64,000 nt of DNA from the NCBI RefSeq assembly GCF_910592395.1, contig NC_088325.1, positions 682,001 through 746,000 on the forward strand. Reading direction: 5' to 3'. A program made the translations under genes and the position numbers. A model generated the notes under the pieces. That model saw only the letters and a list, made by a program, of their open reading frames with translations. It was not told where the DNA came from and did not search any database. Source of the DNA: Lineus longissimus (Eukaryota; Nemertea; Pilidiophora; Heteronemertea; Lineidae). Positions 32,785-46,298 of this stretch are shown piece after piece (position 1 is the first letter of the stretch; each line of letters starts with the position of its first letter).

Positions 32785-35700
32785 TTACTCTAAGCTGTAA
32801 CGTCTTTACTCCTAAGTAGCCATGCCGATGTAGAGTGTGTCTCTATCAACAAGTCAGAGCTTGAACTCAACCGACAAATGTCCAAACCTCCACAACCTTA
32901 TCTAACAATAAAAGCAAAAATCTCGTCCATTCTTTCTCTGCCCAATCGGGCCTCCAAGTGACCATAACGTGAGATGTTGTCAACCTGTGATATATGGCGA
33001 GTGCGGCGAACCCTAAGCCCTTTTGTGACCATACTGCACCGCCAGTCCCAGTGACAAGTTTTGATATAATCGCAATTGATATTCAAATACTCGACGGGAA
33101 TAGATCTTGAAGGGTCGGGAGGCTTTCTGATCGTATTTTACTAGTGTGGTGGCTGGTTGTCTCATTGGAAGCTGCGAGAGAGGATTACAGCAACAAATCC
33201 TGTCTAAGTTTTGCATCAGGTGTATCGCTTTGCTGTCGACCTATATGAGAGATCAGTCAGGTAGGATTTCATTTCCCGAATGCGGCAGGATACGCATATA
33301 TGATACAACCGCATCAGCAATGTCAGCTGAATGCGTGGAGTAAGCAAGACAATGATGGTGTGATCAAAGGTAGAAAATACATTTTAAGAGGTACGTTCCA
33401 GTGAATCAGCTTTCACGGGACACGCGACCACCCTCAGTCATTCATTTTTCAGCTACTTCTCTCGCGATACAACAGGTGGCACGGTCGCCAATATCACTGG
33501 AAAGCCACCAGGCGATCTTTCAGAGCAAAGCATATGGCTTTCACCAAGGTTTTACGAGGTAGTAGGATTGTTCCTCATCTGCAATTTTTGATTTCGGTAC
33601 CAGGAGTCTCCGGATTTGAAGGCAGGAGAGATCGATTTGATATTCTCCATAAATCTAATGACACTGCATTGATTATTGTATGGTATTATAATAATCCTTT
33701 ATCCTTAATGCCAGTCCTTTTCTTATATCGATATTTTACTTCGCAGGCTGGTAAGTGGAGTTACCAACAACAATTGGGTAGAACTCGTACTCGAGGTCAC
33801 CAGGATAGCAATTCTACTTGTGTGTTTATGAGGATTACTCTCTCAGAAGATGACACTGGAAACGCCTTGCTACCACAATAGGTCATAGAACGTTTCGTCT
33901 CGATAAGGTAAGGTACGTTTTCATTTTTATGGTATTAGTTCCTGTACTATTAAACGCACATGTTGGGCGCGTGATTTACGTGGCCGGGAGGATAAAGTGT
34001 CCTCTCGTCGCAGTCTGGCCCAATGGCAGCCTAATACCCTTTCTTATTTGCCTGGACCTCTAAACGCGCCAAGCACAAATTTCCGCCGTGACTTCACAAA
34101 AAAGCGATCTCGAACCCCCATCTACCGAAGTAGGCCTATAAAGTTACTCTTGAGAACATGCCGATACATGTTCGCTCGTGCTCGTTCAATTGGTGTCTGA
34201 AGTATCAGGCTGTTGCATAATTTATAAAGGAACGAATGCATTCCGAACTTACAGCAAATTTAAATGACATGGTGAGATCATGTTTTGAGTAAAGACGAGA
34301 TATTTGTCAAATTCAAAGAAGAGCTTTTTCAGTTTCATGATGTTCGCTTCAATAATGAAAGAACATTTACAATGATGGATGACCATTTTGTAAGTCCATT
34401 CACAATGTTTACAAATAGAAATCACGTCACCTCTAATAGGGTTCTTGATTAGATTTTTTCTTCAAAGCGGCAATCATTTTGAGAGATGTTGTAATGTTAC
34501 TTATGTGTTATTGTATCACTTTGCAAATAGGACTCCTTCAGACGCTACTTGTAATTTGAGACGCTTTTTGTTTGAGACAATGAACTATCACCAAGTCTGG
34601 ACATACTTGCCGCGACTTGTTTTGGCTATTTTAGAACGTATTGATAACGTTCTTTTCAAATGACCTAATTCCGTTTGGTGGTTGTAACTTAGCAATCAAA
34701 ATTCCGATTTTTTGGTAAAATGAAAATGACAAATGTACATACAACACTACAGAAATCAACTGAGTTGAAATTGGTAACGTTCTTGTCAACGCCATAAAAG
34801 AGATAAAACCTCTCCCGTCATTGTTAACTATCAAGCCATCACAGACTTGAAGCTCCTCTCTTACCCATGCAAAACCTTCTCCCAGCCTTGAACAACATGG
34901 TAAAGAGCAACTACAACGTTTTGAATTTCAAATCTGAACACTTCCTCATAAGAAGCACACAGCCAGAGGCAAAGTACGGGCGCTGAACTTGAGATTAGCA
35001 GGTAGAGAACTTGTTCCTGAGCCCTTCTTGAGAATAGAAAGTGTTGATCGAAGGCATGGTATAGTCTTGATTTCATTAATAGATGGGTACTTCTCATAAG
35101 TAGCACATAGCCACCGGCAGTGATTGGGGGTTGAACTTATCCATGTGACAGGTAGAACTTGTTTGCTTAGACTCAAGTCTGCTTGAGAACTGAGAATAGT
35201 GATCAAAGACATGGAAGAAACGAGGGGGAAACGTCGTTACTCAATCAAGCAGTTGGGGACATTACGGCGGGAGCCGCTGGGCATGTTTAGTCAGGAGGCT
35301 GAAGCCCGAAGACAGTAAGACATGGGCCTATTCAAATTGGAGATGTTGGCCTTCATTATCGCGTGCATCTCCCAGTGGTCCTGGCGTCTGGACGCCATCG
35401 ACCCAACAGCGCAACAATAACAACATCCAGTGCAATATCGCGATAAGGCGGCACTAATTGCCCAATTAGGGACACAATAGGGGTGGCGATGTTGTAGATA
35501 TCCACTTCAATCGTCTGCCCCTTGTCGTGTGTGGCTATTTCAACCCTGCCTGACCCCCTGGGATAGCCCCAGGATGTTGGGTTACAATCTACAATTGCAG
35601 GGCAAAAAGTCAACACGCGTGTGTCAAGTACTTACAAGATGCGTTCCATAGCAGCCTGCACATGTCCATCTACAGACATGTATTGTTTTATTTAGTTTGA

Positions 35701-37674
35701 TTAGCATGCCATAGCACGGCACGGAACAAATGCAATTAGTGGCTGACAACCGCTTGAAATTCAATATCTATCTTTCTTTCTACAAAAGAATTGATTTCTT
35801 GAGGAACTCTTTCATAATCTGACATTTGACTTTTTGAACTCGACGTCAAGTGACAATTATATACGTTTTTCTGCTCCAAAAGAGGTTCGAGTTACAATTA
35901 ACGAGGCCAAATGATAGACAGGCCTCAAAACAAGATCGATATCCTATGAATAGAAGAGCGTACCAACGTGCCACGGGTCCAATGTTCCAAGGAGTGTTTC
36001 GGTCTTCGAAAACCTTTTTCAACAAACTTTGATGCACTACCTATTCAGGGGTGAGAGAGAGCTGGGAAGACGCTCAGACCCGGACAGTAGCGCTATACCT
36101 GACCCTGGCCAACTATCTTATTCCTGCCTCTTACCCGGACCGACCTAACCCCTCAAACGTGATATAGACCAGCCACTGTCAGTCTGTACCGATGGCCCGT
36201 CATCATCTCCGTCATTTTCCGTAGCAGGTACTTCCTTACCAAGCATAAATTTGGTAGTTTATTGCATAGGGGGAACATATCGAATCCGGGCAAAACCTTA
36301 GCAAAACAATTCTCAACAAAAATGTCGCATTGGCAATAGGTATGCAGCCCCTTGGCCATGAAGAGGTGACGTAAGCTTACAAAAGTTATCACTGGCCATA
36401 ACAGGAGACAATTACGTAAACGCCTCATAGTAAGGACAATCAATAACCAGTGTAGACAAACGCTAGAATGGTGCAACCTTTTAATATGACAATTTAGGTA
36501 GCTCAAGCATAGTGCTATTGACAGCAAGCCTTGTAAAACTCTTTCGATACAAAAGTATAGCGGTTCATTAGCTAAGAAAAAAAGGTTCTCTCACTCGACT
36601 GGAGGACTTAACAGGGTAAAACATTTGCCGCGCAAGGTACCCCAGGGTTGTTTGGTATCAAAACTCATATGAGGCAACTAGGATAAAATTCACCATTGAT
36701 ACTAAAAACTTATGCAATACTTTGCGAGTTTTGCTTTCGTGAAAATGGTTCCGGGGTCAAATCTACGGGAAATACGTGCTAATTGGCGTTTTGCTTGGAA
36801 TCAAAACTATCATAACATTTTCAGAGCAGGCATGTAAATAACTAGAGTGAAAGGCTGTGAGGACTGAGTGCGGTAAGCGTGGGGGTATAAAGCAATGAAA
36901 TAGACCAAACCTTCATTTAGGTTTCGACCCCATCTCCATGATGTCAGACCTGCCCTCGCTCTAGTTCGGATTATCCAATGTGGAAAAAATGCTATTCATT
37001 AGAAAGAGCAGGCGCAGAAAAACAAATACATTGGTAACCAGTATCTAAGATCTAAGGTAATTTGTTAGCTACATGTATGAGCCATCCTTCATTGTATACA
37101 GAGGACACTACTTTCCAGAGTGACACAAATGCCTGATACACCAATTTACCTGGCCTACCTGGCCCTAAAAGTCAAGTTACTAGCAGATACCGTCATCACA
37201 ACAAAGGCATACACATATGAGCTGGAATTCCTACGTTCCATTTGCATTTGGGACTAAGTCAGCGTACGAGTGCGTTGATATATGCAGAGTCTTTCGAATA
37301 AATTTATTTCAAAGACCTGGATATATCCAAACAAATCCTGACAGAATCGATTAATGAAATTTGACACTACTTCTGCCGTAAGAATAACAATGGATGTAGG
37401 CCTAGCGACGATATTCAAAACCCGACGGTGTCATTTTTTTAGGCGTTTCGGCGCCGACGAGGAATGCCAGATCATTTTGCCCGAGTTTGAGCAGCTCAAA
37501 TATTTGGACAGGTGCGAAAAAAAGGTCTGGACAAAATGGCATTTTGCTGTGTAAGACAAGTGGCCCCTCCACTAAAGAATCAAAAAATCATGCGATAGGT
37601 TCGAAAAAAATGCCCACAAAGGAAGTGATTTTCTGTCTAAGAGAGAACCTATAATAAAATTAACTAAAATCATA
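32785..37674. other. Intergenic stretch with one diverged tandem pair
   Basis: About 34945-35060 and 35092-35214 are diverged copies of one segment. Both contain CTCATAAG-AGCACA-AGCCA, CAGGTAGA, ACTTGTT, CTTGAGAA and a terminal GGCATGG/GACATGG. A minus-strand open frame at 35356-35588 is discussed as a finding. No gene is called. Confidence 0.45.
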
Positions 37675-37747
37675 CGCCCAACGTGGGGCTCGAACCCACG
37701 ACCCTGGGATTAAGAGTCCCATGCTCTACCGACTGAGCTAGCCGGGC
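37675..37747 (-). tRNA. tRNA-Lys(CTT)
   Basis: The 73-base minus-strand gene has acceptor stem GCCCGGC / GTTGGGC with discriminator G, an A box (TAGCTCAGTCGG), anticodon loop CTCTTAA with anticodon CTT, and an intact B box (GGTTCGAGCCC). It has no intron. A TTTT terminator follows within about ten bases. It is identical in sequence to the copy at 43055. It decodes AAG. Confidence 0.97.
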
Positions 37748-39760
37748 TGCTATGCCTGCTGGGTCGTGGATCGAAGATTTCTTTGTATAGACAATCATTT
37801 CAAAGGCAAGAGAAAAGACGTTTGCATGACACTGAACTCGCACGTGAGGCGCCGAATTCCCGCGCCGCCTCTTCCGTTGGGTTGCAGATAAAAACGAAGT
37901 TCAACACTGCGGCTCCGTTTGATAAAAAGAAATACACAGGCGTTATTTTGGCGAGGATGGCGACACATCTTGTGATGGTACGAGACCCCACCCCCTTTGA
38001 AAGGCCGACTGTTGGGAACCTCTCGGGTATTTCACCGCAATCCATTTAAACTGAAACAGGCCGAATGCTGCACCGGAAGATGTGTAGAGCCATGCCGGAA
38101 ATTGCCGAAGGTGTCCTAATATATAACTATTTCCGTGTCGGGAAGCTCTTCAGTCTCATTAAATTCAATGTTTTTTACGGGGTCAAAGGTTTCAAGAAGA
38201 CAGCCCCCTGAAACATGTTTTTTTCCGGGAATACCAACGTTTTGTACCAAGCAGAGCAACATAATTAAGTGTAGGAAACCAGGGGAAGATGGTAAATGTT
38301 CGCATACCATCATAAAGATGTGTGGGGTGATAGGTCAGATGAATTCACCCTCATATCAACTGCTGCGATGAGGTATCGAGCGAAACTACTTTACTTGTAA
38401 ATTGCTTATCGAAATGAATCGTGTTAGATCTGCACTGAAATGAACCTATCAAATATTGAGTTGTGTGGGCGATGTTTCATTGATAATACCATTGCCTACG
38501 AAACCACGTAGGCCTATAGATGTCATCAATTGTCGTGAGTAGTTAGTTGTTGTTGCTGCCTCGGCAAAATGATGAATAAATAATCGGCTGATGATCTATA
38601 ATCAGTCGCCGCGAAAAAATATCATGATATTAACAAGATGAGGGCTGCGCCCTATGGGATGACGATTTCCGGTGAATGATGAAGATGGATTTGAAAGAGG
38701 ATGGAAGAGTTCATCCTGGCAGTGACACAACAGCAATATTGGTTGTATGAGGTTGATGATATACATGTATATGATTCTATGCTGACAGGGGAAATCGCGA
38801 GATGTTCTTGAAACGTTTGTGCTCCTTGTGTATACAAATTACCATGATTGCCAACGGAATCTTGAGGTGAGAAGTCGACTACATATACATGCTTCCCGAA
38901 ATTGGTGGCTAGCGTTGGAACAGACTTTTTCCCCCTTGTCCGTCATTAAAGGCATTCAGTGTGTTGGTCAACCATGACTATCTCCTTTGTCCCTCCACCA
39001 TAAGGCCTAGTTTCCCCTTATGACATCACTATTTCGGACACTCAGCGCCCCATTTCTGGAAAGGTGTATAGGTAGAGGCCTGCAGATACAAAGGATTTAG
39101 TCAGTCGATCAGCCAATACATGTAGTTGAATGTCACGCCTGCAGTCGTATGGAAGCCAGTGGGTTAATGCTTTAAATGTTTTCTTACGAAACGAAATACA
39201 ACAGGATTGGTGCAGTCGATTCTGGCGGATTACGTGTAGGCTTGTTCATAGAATACTAACCCTGGGGGTTCGATGATCAGATAATTCTGATCCATTTTTT
39301 GAATGACAAATTGATTATTTTTCGATGCGTCCAAACAGAAACAAGCCTAATTCCTCCCACACCTTCGAGGTAACGTGCTGGGTACGACGCCGGGAGTAAT
39401 AGCACAATAGTGGGTGCTGCTGAGGGCGTGTCTCATCTGAATCTGTATCTGTCTACCGATATGTCCCACGGCTGTATTGGGGAAACACGGGATGTACGAA
39501 GCCGCGACCGCCGACACTGATTTACAGATGCTGGGTCCCTCAGAACTACCTACTTCATCTTCTTCTGCCTTCAAACTGTCCCGCCAAATTCAGAGAGATA
39601 ATTAAGCCTGAAGCCGATGTTTTCGGCTTGGGTTGTCTGCAAACATTGGGTAAACACAGGCTAAACAAATACAACTACACATGAAAAAACAAGAATTCCA
39701 GTAATTTCTGTTGGAGGAAGTCCTTTTCCTTCAGTATAATATTATATGGTTAGCTGTACC

Positions 39761-39792
39761 ATGAAGCTAACATAACATTATGTTAGCTTCAT
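39761..39792. repeat. Perfect 15-bp palindrome with 2-base loop
   Basis: ATGAAGCTAACATAA and its exact reverse complement are separated by CA. AGCTGTAC occurs on both sides just outside. Confidence 0.97.
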
Positions 39793-40984
39793 AGCTGTAC
39801 AGACAGCTCGTTGTTTAGCTTTTTAGTGACAAAGCACAGACATGACAGGCACTCTTGTTACACATTCTTCGAACCGGTGTAAAAGAAATGCAAGTCCCCC
39901 GGAATCCAAGTCCGGTCCTTTTGTGAAAGTGAATAGAGTCGCCGAGTTCCTTTGTTGAAGATTATGTAGCTTACCCTAACCAAACCATTTACCACATTCG
40001 TTGACAATACACGGCTATTGTATGGGGTCCTGCATTCCTAGGTCTATTCATTTTACACTGGTTACACAGAAAATGCATTCTTACTTGACAGAGACATCAA
40101 AGTCTCGTTTAATAAGCCAGGAATACTAAGCCACCTTGATTACAATAAACCATACGTTGCAGTGCATAATGCTCTATGCGTCCGCTGGTGTGCCTCGTTT
40201 TGACGGCAGCGGTCCGCTTGGGTTTGTTCAAAAAATGGTGATCAAAGAACGTGTGTTGTTCAGGAAGTCGAGAACACACGACATACAACGTGCCTGCGCC
40301 GCGTGAATCAAATATCTATCAACATAAAGCTAGGCCTACTGTTGTTTTCAACCGAATGATAAATGTGAGAACGAAAGTAGCGTCAGTTGGCGCTTGAGTG
40401 GAAAACAAAGTATACATATTTGGACCTGTTTACAAACATCAAAGCAGACGATTATTGACTGACTCTGATTGGCTTATTTCGACAACGAGGTCGGAGACCT
40501 TGTTTTGACGCCCAACAATATGGCCTTCATTTGACATACAAATCTAGCCAATTAGAGGCAATGCATGACTTCTGCTTCTAATTGTGGTTCAGTGAGGCGG
40601 AGAGAGGGTCCGTGGGCTCTAAATATAGGGTTCTGATCCGACTGAGACGACATGAGGAGACACAAATTGCCCTAAAGTATCCATGATCTGTCTGAAGCGG
40701 CTTTTAGGCGCCTCGAAGGTGCAAAGCGCTGCATTGATGTCACCTTGTGTCATTGTGACTCTCTAAACGCCCTGTTTAGTGTTATATCTTATCACTTATG
40801 CTAGCTTTATGCATTGTGTGAGAAATTAAGTAATGTGGGGTCAATCTTCTACTTTTATTCGGGCATCTCCCTACGGATAAAACCTTCACAAGGAGGTGTG
40901 GGAGTCTACCTAAGCCCCTGACTTGTTCTGCTCTCCCTTGGGACCGTGTCTGATGTTTCATTGGATAAAGGACCTGACATCTCT

Positions 40985-41108
40985 TAGTCTGCAGACCTTG
41001 AAGGCCAATACGACCTTAAGACACATGAAACACCTATGACTACATCTAGTCTGCAGACCTTGAAGGCCAATACGGCCTTAAGACACATGACACACCTATG
41101 ACTACATC
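40985..41108. repeat. 62-bp direct repeat, 2 copies
   Basis: The unit starting TAGTCTGCAGACCTTGAAGG occurs at 40985 and 41047 with two or three differences. Confidence 0.95.
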
Positions 41109-42066
41109 GGGTTTTATAAGAATATTGCTGGTGTCTATGTTCATATCTGCTCTAAATGTATTCCATGCCTTGAAGGTTTTGAGTTAGCTGCATATTTTGG
41201 TCAGCCTAGCATCATCGTGTAGCTGATATCAGACGAGGGTAACGCCAAAACATATATAAGGCGAGTACGCATGGATTTTTTGTCACGTTCGTCCCGTTGC
41301 CGAGTTGTGTATGTCCTTTCTACCGATGTGTCAACCATAATCATGCCCACTTTCCAAAATAGGCTTTACACTCAACAAGGAATGTATTTTCTGGTGTGTT
41401 TTTTCTCCAGTCTAATTGGTCAATTTGTCCAGAAAACATTGCTTTCTATTTGACAACATACTTCTACATGGTAGATGAGCATCAATGAAGACGAAATTGG
41501 ACCTCATTTGACTGTGAGTGAAGGGTGCTCCCGCCATTATAGATTGTTACGAGTGTTTATTTCTATTTTGCGTTGCATTGCCCAACAAAACTAGTAAAAA
41601 ACAGCTCGAAAATGCAATTCTTCGTACTTTCAGTCGTGACAAGCTGTCGAAGGAATTCATTTTTTAGGACGAAAGCTCTACCTTATCAGCCCAACATTAC
41701 CTAGTTCATAAAGAGTTGACCATGGGCACCACCGTTTCGGCTAGAACTTGAAAACCTAAAGCAATAAAAACTCTTCAAAACAAAGTTATCGCCCAAAGTG
41801 AAACTGGGAGGCTGTTCTCTGGAAAGAAAAGAACAGACCCACCTAATTGCCATACACGTCGTTCGTTTTGAAGAGTTCTAATAGCTGTAGGATTTCAAGA
41901 TGGTGCCTGTCCGTCATGACTGTTTTAAGTGCCACTAAATGCAAGAAATGGGACCTATGCAAAGATATGTTCCTCTGCTGTTTTTTGTCTGAGTGATGGT
42001 GGACAGGTTAGCTACTTAAGACGGTACACCGGATCGCCTCAGTCTGCTTATCCTATAACCTACCAA

Positions 42067-42186
42067 GTAGGCCTACGCTCAGCTGGACGATTCGAAGTAG
42101 GCCTACGTCCAGCTGGACGATTCGAAGTAGGCCTACGCCCAGCTGGACGATTCGAAGTAGGCCTACGCCCAGCTGGACGATTCGAG
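42067..42186. repeat. 30-bp minisatellite of paired palindromes, 4 copies
   Basis: Four 30-base units start at 42067, 42097, 42127 and 42157. Each has GTAGGCCTAC (10-bp palindrome) and CAGCTGGACGATTCGA. In copies 2-4 the second palindrome extends to CCAGCTGG. The unit length is divisible by three, which produces a spurious repetitive open frame. Confidence 0.95.
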
Positions 42187-43054
42187 GGAAGCTACTCTTC
42201 TTACCACAATCCCCAAAGATGGGTGTGAAAAGTAAGTGGCAATTTCACAACCGTGTCGACTATCTAATTTACCATTTCCTAAGCGATGACTTTCATTAGT
42301 GATGACCGCCTTGATTTCCTAGATAAGCAGAATAGTGTGGGAAATGATGACTCCTAGACAATTTCACAATCAAGTGAACTCACTAATTGACTTCTTCCTT
42401 AAAAATCAAATCAGCGGACTGTGTTGGTAAACCAATCTAGCCTTGATCTCCAAACGGATAAAGGGATTGACAAGGCGCTTGTCGTCATTTTAACAACCCG
42501 GGGGACTTTCTAACTCGTTTTTTCTTCAGGTTAAATCATTCAGTCGTTTAAAAACTTTGTTCTTAGCAATTGAACCACAAAGACCTATCAATGGTCATGT
42601 TAAAGTTGAGAACGAACTTTACGAAATCCATGGGTTGTCTTCAAGTTTGATGGGTCCGATCTGACAACGTTGGTTCAGAAACGGAAAGGGAAGGGACGAT
42701 ATTTCTGCCCAATGATCATGATGGGCAATGTTCTTAACACGAGACCTTTTTAGCCTTTTAGTCGAGTTACTTGACTGGGTCGTCTCGTTCCTTGTAAATC
42801 AGGGGCGTCATATAATGTAGAGATTGGAATAAGTTATCGCTGTGAGTAAGCAGAAAAGGCCAGTTTGTAGGCGAAGTTGAGTTGTTCCATCGAAATGTCT
42901 CGAATTTTATGATTTCCCGTGACGGTCACTTGTTCCAACATATAATTGCGTTACATTTTGTCGGATACTTTACATTTTCAAACAGAAAATAACCACATAG
43001 GTTCCGAAACAACATTTATCTTCAAAATAGCAATCGGATGCTATGTCACCATCT
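42187..43054. other. Intergenic stretch, nothing recognised
   Basis: AT-rich sequence with no repeat, RNA gene or exon that I can support. Confidence 0.5.
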
Positions 43055-43127
43055 GCCCGGCTAGCTCAGTCGGTAGAGCATGGGACTCTTAATCCCAGGG
43101 TCGTGGGTTCGAGCCCCACGTTGGGCG
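43055..43127 (+). tRNA. tRNA-Lys(CTT)
   Basis: This copy is identical over 73 bases to the minus-strand copy at 37675. It has a full cloverleaf, anticodon CTT, intact A and B boxes and a TTTTT terminator eight bases downstream. The flanks are not shared with the other copies beyond a few bases. Confidence 0.97.
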
Positions 43128-45872
43128 ATCAAATTTTTACTTCTTCTGACTACGGTCAACAGCCCTAACTTATTACTTATGCCTTTAACTGCTCATGTGA
43201 ATTATTTATCTCATCTTTCTCGTCAGCAAAATAAGTGTCATCTTTCCAAAAGTAAATTGACAGGAGGGCGTGGGTAATAAACCACCCTAACGAGGTCTTC
43301 AGGCAGACCTATCACTAAATACCTTCTTTGTCACCAAATCCATTTCGCATATCAGCACATCGTAATTTTCTGAAATTGACACCCCTTTGTTCCTCTGGGC
43401 GAGATTGTCCTTCAAAGATGCTGACCAATCGAATGTGTGTTAATTACACCCACCCATTTGAAGTCCCTTAGATTATAGGGATGGTGATGACTCTTCTAGC
43501 AATCTGATCCTGGGAGTATTCAATTAGAGGTGCGTATATTGATACCATAAAGCGCTATGATAATATCATTCGCGTGGAATGATAAATGTTGATTAGAGGG
43601 TAAGGGACTCTTGCTAATGGTTGGTTGGTTCCTATTCTGATGGGCTAGCTAAATTGGGGCTCGGTTGCCTTATTCAGAAGAATGGTATTTAAGGGAATGC
43701 AAAACAATGGGATTTACTGAAGCTATGTACAGAGTGTACCAAAAAGATCACACCCAATGTTTTGGGTAACACAGGGAGATGGGGGTCCCCAGCCCTCTTT
43801 ATACCGCCACTGTCCAATCAGGTTTTTTTCAGTGTACAATGCATGATTGGCGTCATGTCATAGCCTTACTTTAGCTGAGGGCTCTGAACAGCTTGTAGAG
43901 TTCTCTTGAGAAATCCAACCCGACAGTGCTTCTCTTAAAACATTTGAAGTTCAAATTACAAGCTTTTACATTTTGCTAAATGCTTTGAATTCCCAATTAC
44001 AATGGCAACATACACAGTGTTTTCACAAGGAAACGTGCTTCAACATTCTTCAATCATTTCAGTTAAATCACTTGAAGTGTGTTTTAATAGAATTAGTAGG
44101 TCTTTTTTATTATTTTCTTGAGCCGAAACGTGTGTTTTTAAAGATTATGAGTTGCACATTCCCAGAAGGAAGGGTCGGCAAATGTTTTTTGGTAACCAGG
44201 TGCTGATATCCAAACTTTAACCCTTGTTCAAAGTCTGGTGGAAGAAATATTGGGAAATTATTAAAAAGACATTGACAAGTCGATATCGATGAAGTAGATA
44301 CTTGAATGAACGGGAGCGGCTGTTTTTTCTTCCGGCATATTAAAGACATTGTTTTTGTCAAGAGCAGGACGCGTGTGTACGTCCAACTGAGCGAATAATA
44401 TGCCTGGTTTAGTAGATCTCAACATGATTTGCTTGGTTAGTTTTTTGTTGTTCTAGCTGTCAGCCCATGAGATAATCATACTTCACTGAATGTTGTGAGA
44501 GACAATGTCCCTGAAGAGTCCTAACGTGTAAATGCATTGTTCTGCATAGTGTACTAGTGCAGACGATCTAATCAATGTCTCAAAATAATACATATTATTT
44601 GCTCAGACTTATCAAAATAACTCAAAGTGCAGACAAATGATTCATCCCTCTGGCAAAAGTATCATATATCGAATATTATCTTTAGTAATTATTCTATTTA
44701 CTTTCGCACTCAAAGTGTTAAAAGCTATAAACATATCGTAACCAATATGCTATTTGCTTTAATACTAGGCCCTATGGCACATGAAATATTCCTCACACGA
44801 AATTGACGCAAATTCCTTCCCTCAAGATGATGATCGTGTCAATTCGTTAATCACAATGTTCCAAACTCGATATTCATCTATATGTACCGTACATATCACG
44901 AGAGATTTTGACATGTAATCAATTTATCAATAGATCGAGACCAACAGAACCAAATTAACCCAGAAGGCGGCACCGTCATCCGGGTATCATTGGGTGCGGC
45001 CATATTGATTTTTACATTGATTGATTGCGTCGCTCTGATTTGGTATTAGAATGATTTATTATTGGATTGTGTGATAATTGATCGAAACTTAGAGTAACCA
45101 GGCTGGTTACTCAAAGATCGAAGATACTGCACTTATGCAACAAATCGAATGCGATGACAAATAGAGCTGAAATATCCAATTTGTCCCTACCGAAGAATCC
45201 TACGCAAACCATGCTTCAAAACGTCTAATTTAATGATGAGATCAACCATACTACTGTAGTTTGCCTCCCAAATGTTCCATTGGGCATTCAAGCAGGCAGA
45301 TACAAACAGGCCAATGTTCGAAGGCTTGCAAATAATTGCCTATTCACAGAACCTGCCGGCACAACTAGACATTTCGCTCATCAAACAATCTCGACACGTC
45401 ACTGATTGACTTTTCCTGAACAGTTCATTGTGTAAGTTTAATTTTATTCGAGAATTTCCAATCAAATTACTGACTTCGTCTTGACCTTGGGTTAAGTCCC
45501 CATGTTCGACACTGCCACCCACCGCGTGCACTTCCAATAACAACAGATTATTCAGGACTCACTGTCACTCATTTTCATATCCGACATTTCTCATGAGGGA
45601 GAAATTATCATTTCATTTCCCATGTTCACTTCCGGCTGCGCACAATGCTGCAAAATTACACCGTGATCCATCACGTGTTGGCAGCTAACCGGAAGTACAC
45701 AATAAAAGTGGGAGACATGCTCAGCAGACGCGAAACGTATTCCGGCTCGCTTCTGCAGAAGTTCCAGGTATCGCATCCTGAACCTCATAGTCTTATACTC
45801 CGGGGTATATTTCAAATCTTGATAAGATGCAAAAACCTTGGTGGTCAAAATGCAGGCACCATTCTGCGAACA
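43128..45872. other. Intergenic stretch with one inverted repeat
   Basis: TTAGAGTAACCA-GGC-TGGTTACTCAAA (45089-45115) is an inverted repeat sharing its core with the 43-bp array at 32,656. No gene is supported. Confidence 0.5.
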
Positions 45873-46243
45873 AATAGCATTCCGCGAAGTTACTATTTAT
45901 AGCTCACAAGGTCATTTGCATAAGATATTGATGACGTTTTAGTCACGTGACAGTCGGACATCGAAACTTATTTCTACGCATTTGAGCTTATTTCAAAGTC
46001 AATTATCTTTGACCCTGCATTGTTTTTAGCATGAATGATACCATAGAGTCAGAGAGAGAAATATTCACAACAATTATGTAGTATTTCCAACACTCGGACA
46101 TGTGCCAGATTGAATCTAACTGCCCTAGTTAGAAAGCCTGAATCCATTACGAAACCGCATGTTTGTCCGACATTGCCTGTAATTCAGCGATGGGGAAATA
46201 GAGGGCAGCAGCTGCAGTGACCTCATCTTCGCGGAATGCTATT
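45873..46243. mobile_element. 370-bp MITE, copy 2
   Basis: This 371-base copy has the same perfect 17-base terminal inverted repeats and is near-identical to 16405-16774. Differences include a few small indels and TGACCTCA in place of the CRE near the right end. The octamer and the GTCACGTGAC E-box are kept. Confidence 0.9.
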
Positions 46244-46298
46244 GCAATGGCATCATCGACGAGACAGGAATATCAAATGAAATGGCCAGGGCCATTGT

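Larger units (their letters stand above)
37748..42066. other. Intergenic stretch with a palindrome and a duplicated 62-bp segment
   Basis: It holds the perfect palindrome at 39761-39792 and a 62-bp tandem duplication at 40985-41108. A MEF2-like CTAAATATAG lies near 40,619. No gene is supported. Confidence 0.5.
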
